From Talpa occidentalis (Eukaryota; Chordata; Mammalia; Eulipotyphla; Talpidae), in the NCBI RefSeq assembly GCF_014898055.3, contig NW_023602073.1, forward strand, positions 25,219,784 to 25,283,783: 64,000 nucleotides of DNA, read 5' to 3'. Position numbers and translations under genes: made by a program. Below, piece after piece: positions 57,510 through 64,000 of this stretch; position 1 is the stretch's first letter, and each line of letters begins with the position of its first letter. The notes below the pieces were generated by a model that saw nothing but the letters and a program-made list of their open reading frames with translations, was not told where the DNA came from and searched no databases.

Positions 57510-57832
57510 AACATAGGGCCAGGCCATCAGATAGAATTCCATTAGGACTATCCCTGTGATATAAGAATGCAAGGTAAGGTCAAACAAGAAGGCAGAGGTG
57601 CAGGAGGTAGAAGAAAGGTTTATATTACCAGGTAGAGCTGCCTGGCTTGGGTGTAGGTTTAAACCATCATGAAGAGGTGCAAAGGATGGAAAATAAGGCT
57701 GGACCATCAGAGAGAGGTGCAAGGGGTTAAGATGTGAATGTACTATTAAGTAGGAAGAGAGCTATAAATACAGGAGAGAGATAGAGACAGAGAAAAAGAA
57801 AGAGGGAGAGAGAGAGAAATTAAAAGAGAGAT

Positions 57833-57874
<42 letters not shown>

Positions 57875-58330
57875 GATATACATGACCACATGCCCTGTAT
57901 TCTAAGGATATCTCCATGGAGGCAACCCTTCTGAACTTGACTTACATAAATAATGATCTGGAGAATGAAATTATCTAAGGAGGAGGTAATCTAGTTTAAC
58001 CACCAGCTGAGGGGTGAATCAGAGCAGAAGGTTCAGTTTAATGTGGGGTCATCAGGAATAGGTATAAGGGTATGTGATTGGACTGGACTATTAAGTAGAG
58101 GTACAGAGGATGGAGATAAGGCTGTACCCTCAGGTAGAGGTGTGGGTGGTTTACAGTAATGGTGGACCAACAGGTAGAGGTGCCAGCAGTAGGAGACAGG
58201 ACTCCTATCCTACTATCTTAAATGGAGGCCTAATGACTATGAGCTAGGACTGCATCATTAGGCACATAGTGCAGTGGGGACAAAGGGCTGGGCTATTAAG
58301 TGGAGATTGATGATAGAAGGACCTGAATGT
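57510..58330 (+). repeat. Degenerate minisatellite, about 40-bp units
   Basis: Units centred on words like ACCATCAGAGAGAGGTGCAAGG, ACCCTCAGGTAGAGGTGTGGG and ACCAACAGGTAGAGGTGCC recur about every 40 bases: at 57517, 57632, 57662, 57703, 57741, 58087, 58127, 58167, 58255 and 58290. Between them run GGAGATAAGGCTG-type sequences. A (GA)n tract at 57774-57870 splits the array. Units are worn, so the array is old. Confidence 0.65.
57774..57870 (+). repeat. (GA)n microsatellite
   Basis: A GAGAGAGAGA-rich run with interruptions (GAAAAAGAAAGAGGG, TAAAAGAGAG) and a final 17-unit stretch at 57835-57869. Confidence 0.95.
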
Positions 58331-59163
58331 CATAGTATATTTGCCACTCATTTTCCATGCCCTGGACAAGCATGTCTGCTGCAGGCTGGGAATACATCAA
58401 CGCTCTGTATATTTCTCCTGGTGCAGTGTTTATACCTGGGGCACACTCATAGCCTTGAGGAGGATTTAGATTAGAAGGAGGATGCAGGTTGCAATGGGAA
58501 GGGCTTGGATGAAGAGTAGAGTATGTCGACCCCTTGCTATTGAATATGAAGTAAATTCCTGAGGACAAGTCATCCTAGATCTGGAATGCAATAGTGGGAA
58601 AATTTTAGTCTGATTGCACATATAAAAAGGTTTTATAAAATAAAGTCTATGGATAAAATTGAAGTTCCTGGCTTTGGGCAAAGGGACTATTTAAACAGTT
58701 TTAATATTTCATTTTCCTAAATGAATAGAACATCTCTCTGGGATCTGGATGTTGGACAATCTTAAACTATCCTCAGTTTTCACAAACTGTTTCTCACTCT
58801 CTTCATAATCTTCTGAATAAAAAGTCCAGGACATGCCTTTTGCTTTTTCGGGACACTAAGAAACAATCTCATCACTTTCTTTGCTTTTCCTCGCTCACTC
58901 TTTCTCATTCTTTTCTTTCTCTTTCTTCCACTTTGTGTTTCTATCCAGTGTATCCATAATCTGTCTCTGGTGCTATTTTGGTTAAAATTGAGGAGAAGTT
59001 CTTGTTCCATCTGTCATAGTAGATTGTGGACACTCTCCCAGCCCCTTTTTGCTTCACCTGTCCCCTCCTTTCTAATTTTCTCTTGAGTTTGCCATCTTCA
59101 GAAATGATCCCCAAATATTATGTCTTTAGGGTATATGTTCAGATAGCGTCATGAAAAAAAAAG
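58331..59163. other. Unassigned stretch
   Basis: No feature recognised. Open frames of 66-90 codons overlap on the two strands and lack motifs. Confidence 0.4.
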
Positions 59164-59303
59164 ACGGTTATTATTATTATTATTATTTTTTCTGGGACCC
59201 TCGCCAGCGGCCGGGGAAGAACCGGTGCTGCAGAGGCTGTGGACAGGCCCGCAGCCCAGTCCTCAACCGCTGCGCAACCAGGGGAGGCCCACGGTTATTA
59301 TTT
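59164..59303 (-). repeat. Head-only SINE (3'-truncated) with TSDs
   Basis: On the minus strand this begins GGGCCTCCCCTGGTTGCGCAG (59290), has both tRNA-like boxes (GCGCAGCGGTTGAGG, then CCGGTTCTTCCCC) and ends after GCGAGGGTCCC at about 59195. It passes directly into AGAAAAAATAATAATAATAATAATAA. Candidate TSDs are ACGGTTATTATT at 59164-59175 and 59291-59302. So only the tRNA-like head and a poly(A)-like tail are present; the SINE body is missing. Confidence 0.88.
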
Positions 59304-59749
59304 CTTAAGGTGTGGTAGAGGTATGGAAGTGTTAGAGGGTTATCTTCTGTATTGACAGCACAGGAATTTGCTAATTCCCACCAAGCATGTCTGCTGAAGT
59401 GGGAACATTAATTGGTGTGGATGTGTGGCGGTGTTAGTCTGAAACGAAAGAGGCCTCGATATAAAGGTTGCCTCATACCTTCTCCCTTCAAGTGAATTGG
59501 ACCAATTTCTCCTTCTTTCCTTCCTTCCCAGCCCTCCCACTTTCCCTCCCTATTGTCCCCCAATTTACAATCCAGGTCACCATGATTCTAGAACTTGCTA
59601 TTGCTAATGCCAGTGAATTGGTATTTTGTGAAGAGGTGTTATATGCCAGGTATTGGGGTAGGGCTGTGATGTTAGGCTGATTCTCTTGCCTGGTTATTGC
59701 AACTACATCATTTATTAAGCAACTTACTGGGCATTGAATTAACTAATTT
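59304..59749. other. Unassigned stretch
   Basis: No feature recognised. A C/T-rich stretch lies at 59505-59560. Confidence 0.4.
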
Positions 59750-59920
59750 CTCTGGCCAGTCAGTTTTCCTCTCTGTACCTTAATCTCACTTGTGAGTAGG
59801 GATAATAATTAGATTGGAATCGTTATTGATACTACGAGGATAAATGAATGAATGAATGTGAAACACTTAGAAAAGACCATGGCAAATAGGAAGCACTCAT
59901 TTATTATCTGCAAGTGACCT
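59750..59920 (-). repeat. MIR-like SINE fragment
   Basis: 'tctctgtaccttaatctcacttgtgag' , 'gataataattagattgg', 'gaggataaatgaatgaatg' and 'gaaaagaccatggcaaataggaagcactca' match the antisense MIR. It contains (AATG)4 at 59845-59860. Confidence 0.7.
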
Positions 59921-59963
59921 TCCCTTCAATCCTTGAAGGTCATGACCAGCTTGGGCGTGCTAT

Positions 59964-60230
59964 TTATTTCTTTTATTTTTAAAGATTTATTTATTTATGC
60001 ATACAAGAGCTGGGGTACAGGCCAGAGGTGCAGAGGGTGAGAGGATTCACCAGAGACAGAGTGGGGAACTGAACAGGCAGATTGAGCAACGTACACTGTT
60101 GAGGGGAGCAGTAGGCGAGTCAGGAGAGGTCTGCTGTGCCATGTGTGTATCTCCCTGGCCAGGAATCAAACTCGTGTTGCATTGGTTGCGGACAGCTTCA
60201 TAGGTTGCGTCTTAACCCTTGAGCCATCCT
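59964..60230 (-). repeat. tRNA-derived SINE, antisense, head clipped
   Basis: Minus-strand SINE, body CCAGAGGTGCAGAGG complement and tail ATGCATAAATAAATAAATC at 59981-60000. At its head end the sequence reads GGATGGCTCAAGGGTTAAG and lacks the usual GGGCCTCCCTGGT, so 10-14 head bases are missing or changed. TSDs were not found. Confidence 0.85.
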
Positions 60231-60885
60231 TGCTTTTGCAGTGAGCCTACCTTAGAGGTTCAACTCCCCTCTGACTCCTTGTTGAGACAGGCACTGAAGA
60301 TCCCAGCAGTTCCATGAGGTTTATGCTGTGATTATGATCAGAGAACTCCAGGAGTCACGTGACCTGGATTTTGATCTTAACCTCCAGATAGAAGAGACCT
60401 AGGAGGCACTACCACAAAGGGAGCACTTGCTCTAACATACTGCAAAATACCTTTGCTCAAAGGGGTCTGTTTTTCTTTTCCTCTTTTTCACTTTAAACCA
60501 ATGACCGAAGCAGTTTAGTAGCCCTGCAAATTGCAGTGAGTAATTAGTGAGCTCCGATAAGCCCAGGAATCTCTCCTGTCTTCTTTCATTTCATCTGTAA
60601 AAGCTGGTTAAACTAGATTATTTCTTCCTTAAATTATTTCATTCTCCAGACCACTATTTATATAAATCAAGTTCAGTGCCCCCTTCTGGCTTATATTCTG
60701 TCTACTCTGCCCAGAAATGTTCTCCATAGACATCCCCAGAATAGATGGTGTGTGGACATGTATGTCCAGTTCTCTCTTTCTCTCATCTGTATTTCTCTTT
60801 TTCTTGCTATACCTGTATGAATACATCTTCTTCTTTTCTTTGCATCCCTGTCTTTCTTCTCTCTATATTTCTGTATTATATCTCT
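60231..60885. other. Unassigned stretch
   Basis: No gene. C/T-rich from 60765. The open frames over 60629-61050 are driven by the adjoining microsatellite. Confidence 0.4.
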
Positions 60886-60888
60886 CTT

Positions 60889-60969
<81 letters not shown>

Positions 60970-60976
60970 ACACACA
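60886..60976 (+). repeat. Compound (TC)n(AC)n microsatellite
   Basis: An uninterrupted TC run (60889-60924) is followed by TCACTCAC and an AC run (60929-60976) with a GA interruption near the end. Such compound arrays vary in length readily. It forces two open frames with long Ser-Leu and Thr-His runs, which I regard as artefacts. Confidence 0.97.
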
Positions 60977-62734
60977 TCTGTCTTTCCGTATCTCTATACC
61001 TATGTCTTTTTACTATCAGTTCCGAACTACCAGCTAAACTTAAGACTTAGTAAGCACAACAAGTAATTGGGGAGAGGGGTGAGGAGAAAAAAAGAAGAAA
61101 GCATTTTTCAAAGTGGAACTCTTGCCTAGCAACCCATAAGCGACTGTGTGTTTCATTCAAAAGCTTTATTTTAGCTCAACAGCAGTGAAAAACAGAAAGA
61201 CTAGTTTGGCACCTACGGACCACTTGATTCCCTAGCATACAACCCTGCAGGAAGCACCTCTCATGGATTGTTGGCATTATGTTTCTATCATAAAGCACCA
61301 ACTCTCTTCTCAGCAAGGCAACTTGTATAACATTTTATTTGCAGAGGGAAGTTAGACACCCTGCGGAGGCTCCTTAACCTTTGTGAACATACATGGTACA
61401 TTTTGAATATGCTTTCTCAATTACCCCATCTCAGCCTGCAAAGACTGGCATGTGTGTGGGAGAAAAGAAGATGGAGAAGGTTGAATGTTTTAGACACCAC
61501 TTCCTTCAACAAGAAGAACAGCAGTGCTGGGCTCTAGGGGGAGAGTTCCTAGAACTTTTTCATTCTCTTTTTGGGAAACAGGACAGACAAGAGAATTCTG
61601 GAATTGCATATTATTACCCTTCACTGAGTATGTAGGCAGAGGGGCAAGGAGAAAGGAAGAGTTAAAGTAGTTCATAAATGAAGCATAATTGCAGCCAATA
61701 CATTTTTCTCACTCCTTTTCTTTATCAGGAATGCTCAGGTTCTGTCATACATGAGATCTGCTCGCTTGCTACACCATTTGTTCTGGATGAGAGGAAGTGA
61801 AAAGCTTTACGTCTGCAATCACAAACACCACCATCAGCTTGAGTTACTTAGGCACAGCAATGTAGAAACTTCGGTATTGTTTACCAGATTGATTACTGCC
61901 CCAAACTGTTGTTTAGGCTGAAATTTCCTAGGTACTGTGCCTATTCACAGAGTATGTAAAACATAACTGAAAGTGTATGTCTTCTTCCTAGATCACATTT
62001 TTAGGCAGAAAGAGAGCAACTTGGAACCCATTTGTTGCTGTTGGAGCAGGTGCCTTTCTTGGGTTGAGGAGAGAGGAAATAAAGGGGGAAAGCATATGAT
62101 GGGGCATAAGGCAGTACCAGTGCTCTCCTAAGGATCTTCATTATTGGGTTATTTGCACTCCTTGAGAATAGGGTCCTAAGATTTTATGGCCAGAGTAAAA
62201 CACAATGTTAAACTTTCTAAGGCAAAACTGATCCCCCAAATCCAACAATACCACAGGTAATTGTAAGGACAATGTAATAAACTCTCTGAAAGTGGGACTA
62301 GAAGATGGAGAAGTCCAATCTTTAAAGTTCTGCAAACTATGCTATTTGAATAGTACTGAGAAGCAAATATGAGGAAGTTTTCTTAGTGGCATTTCATTAC
62401 AGCTTTAGGCTACCAAGCCAACTATCACGTTACTGCCCATGAGAATAATGTACCAAGGTGCCCACTAGAGACAGTGAAAAGACCAAGAAATTGAAGATGA
62501 AAAGAACTTGGGGAGCAGGGGTGGGTTTTACTCATGTGAATCCACTAAGCAACTGCAGGTTACTTCAACAACGGCCTCACCCTGGAATCCAGACAGGTGT
62601 CAGGCATGACCTTGCTGGCGTTTTTCTAATCAATTAGTCAGTATTGAAGTATATTTTCCTGCCCTCATGATGCCATCACTGTCAAAGTATCTCACTAGCC
62701 TATAGCAATGATGTTAATATAAGTAAAGGCATTG
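60977..62734. other. Unassigned sequence
   Basis: About 1.75 kb. No gene, RNA or well-preserved repeat is recognised. The 80-codon frame at 61393-61635 has no known domain. Confidence 0.4.
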
Positions 62735-62900
62735 GGGTGGGTGCAAAGGCTAAAGAGGGTCAACTGTATGGTGATGGATGAAAACTGGACTTTTGGGTGG
62801 TAATGATGATGTGGGATTTACAGGTGTAGAATCACAATGCTGTATAGCTGAAACTTATATAATGTTTTAAACCATTATCTTATTATGAATTTATTTAAAA
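62735..62900 (+). mobile_element. L1 3' end fragment
   Basis: 'gtgatggatgaaaactggac', 'gtggtaatgatgatgtgggatttacagg', 'tagctgaaacttatataatgttttaaaccattatc' and an A-rich end: a worn sense L1 3' UTR terminus. Confidence 0.65.
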
Positions 62901-63020
62901 ACAACAAGTAGTCATTATCCTCTCTTTTCCCTCCTTCCCTTCAAAATCATTGGTAAGATGTCCTTCTGCTTCGGTGACCCACTACACTGGCTTGCTTGGG
63001 GATGAAGTTTTCCTGGGATG

Positions 63021-63315
63021 TGGAACTTTCATTTTTATTTATTTATTTATTTTTTAAGAAATCACTTTTTTTAAAAAAAAAAGATTTGTTTATTTATGCA
63101 TACAAGAACTGTGGAATAGGCCAGAGGTATGGGGACTGAGAGGATTTAGCAAAGACAGAGTGAGGAGCAGACCAGGCAGATGTACTGAGATACACTGTTG
63201 AGGGGAGCACCAGGCAAGCAAGTCGGGGGATCAAACTCATGTTGCAATGGCTGGTGATAGCTTGATAGCACTGTGTCTTTAACTCCGGCACCACCAGGGA
63301 GGCCTGGAACTTTCA
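63021..63315 (-). repeat. tRNA-derived SINE, antisense, with TSDs
   Basis: Minus-strand SINE at 63032-63304: head AGGCCTCCCTGGTGGTGCCGG, a diverged B box, body, and tail ATGCATAAATAAACAAATC. The region 63032-63079 is T-rich poly(A) complement. TSDs TGGAACTTTCA at 63021-63031 and 63305-63315 are identical. An internal deletion removes the ACCCACATGG part. Confidence 0.92.
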
Positions 63316-63659
63316 ATTATAAAAGCTGAGACAGTCCCTGGGAAAACTGAGATGAATTGGTTACCCAACTTAAGTTACCCAAACTTTGACTTATTCTTGT
63401 TTTCCCCTCTACTTCTTGGCTGTGACTAGCACTAACACATTACTACCAACACACTAAACTTAATTGTGCAGAGATAAAGGAATATGCAATCAATAATAAA
63501 GAATTAAGTGCTGTATAAATAAAACCCAAAATCCTTTAAGAGAAAACCTGCAATGGAAACTAAATCCCATGTGCTACTCTTTGGAGATCTCCAGGTTTAT
63601 CCCACTGTTTTTCATGATGCTGATCTGTTCAAAAGAAGAAATTAGCCAAAGGAACTACC
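63316..63659. other. Unassigned stretch
   Basis: No feature recognised. Confidence 0.4.
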
Positions 63660-63845
63660 TCTTAGAATTTCAGACTTAGTATTGGGGTGCATTAGCCATT
63701 TGAATCAACAGCATTGGTATCACTTGGAAACATGATGGGGAACATTCTCAGGCTCCACCAGATTAAATGAATGTGGTTCTCTGGGGATGGAACTCAACAA
63801 CCTGTGTTTGCACCACCACTTCTGTTTCATGCAACAACGGTCTAA
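63660..63845. mobile_element. MER20-like hAT MITE
   Basis: 'gtattggggtgcattagcc', 'catttgaatcaacagcattggtatcacttgg', 'caggctccaccagattaaatgaatg', 'ctctggggatggaactcaac' and 'aacctgtgtttgcacc' match the order of a MER20-type hAT element. Worn. Confidence 0.6.
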
Positions 63846-64000
63846 GATACACTGAATTCACACTCATTGAATTAATAAGATAATGAAAGAATTCAAGTGT
63901 TGAGTCTAGCTCTCATATTACTACTTTATGTCAAGGATAGGCAATTAAGGATCTTAGATACCACCACTAACAGAAAATATTTCACATGGTACCAGATTCA
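63846..64000. other. Unassigned end of window
   Basis: No feature recognised in the last 155 bases. Confidence 0.4.

Noticed and set aside
57774..57870. CRISPR-like array
   Set aside because: Direct repeats are microsatellite and minisatellite units without constant repeat and unique spacers, and the DNA is mammalian.
60717..61050. Two frames with Ser-Leu and Thr-His runs
   Set aside because: Translation of a microsatellite in two phases.

Overview
This window is vertebrate nuclear DNA, almost certainly from a placental mammal. It is dominated by interspersed repeats: MIR-like and L2-like relics, L1 3' ends, MER5/MER20-type MITEs, MaLR-type LTR ends and a tRNA-derived SINE with a TAAATAAATAAATC(T)TTAAAA tail. 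No open reading frame exceeds about 200 codons. The longer ones lie in LTR or SINE sequence, or show no recognisable protein family. I see no convincing exon, no functional RNA gene, no CRISPR array and no bacterial or viral gene cluster. The stretch looks intergenic or deeply intronic.

The lineage clue is the SINE, with twelve full or near-full copies plus one head-only copy. Its head reads GGGCCTCCC(C/T)GGTGGCGCAG with a tRNA-like B box (GGTTCGATCTC). Its body ends in CCCAGTTCTTGTA or CCCAGTGCTTGTA followed by the TAAA tail. It resembles the tRNA-derived SINEs of Laurasiatheria. A bat of the horseshoe-bat group is my best guess, but I name it from memory and cannot verify it. There are two subfamilies: an older one (CCAGGGAGCTACCCACATGG) and a GC-rich, little-diverged one (GGCCACCGGAGGAGGG).

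Layout. 1-3056: mostly unassigned, with a MIR and a SINE with clear target-site duplications (TSDs). 3057-5013: a long retroviral-type LTR, with a second same-strand copy at 31369-33657 that carries a nested SINE. 5014-13019: AT-rich unassigned sequence with MIRs and a SINE. 13020-14440: 5'-truncated L1. 15849-31366: L2, MIR, MaLR and MER5A relics, two SINEs, an A-rich block and small satellites. 33658-41858: MITE, a young SINE in an L2, an L1 with a twin-priming inversion, a MIR and an L2. 41859-41917: a U2 snRNA-derived micro-insertion. 42500-43160: a GC-rich block, possibly an antisense LTR. 45484-48474: four SINEs in 3 kb. 50999-51753: a roughly 100-bp inverted repeat of unidentified origin. 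55191-55846: L1 with TSD. 57510-58330: degenerate minisatellite with an embedded GA tract. 59164-63320: head-only SINE, two more SINEs, a compound TC/AC microsatellite and an L1 3' end.

Nothing here works as a gene system. The biology on show is retrotransposition: L1 target-primed insertion, SINE mobilisation, and small aberrant products (head-only SINE, promoter-deleted SINE, U2 fragment, twin-primed L1). Divergence percentages and family names need a repeat-library search, which I could not run.
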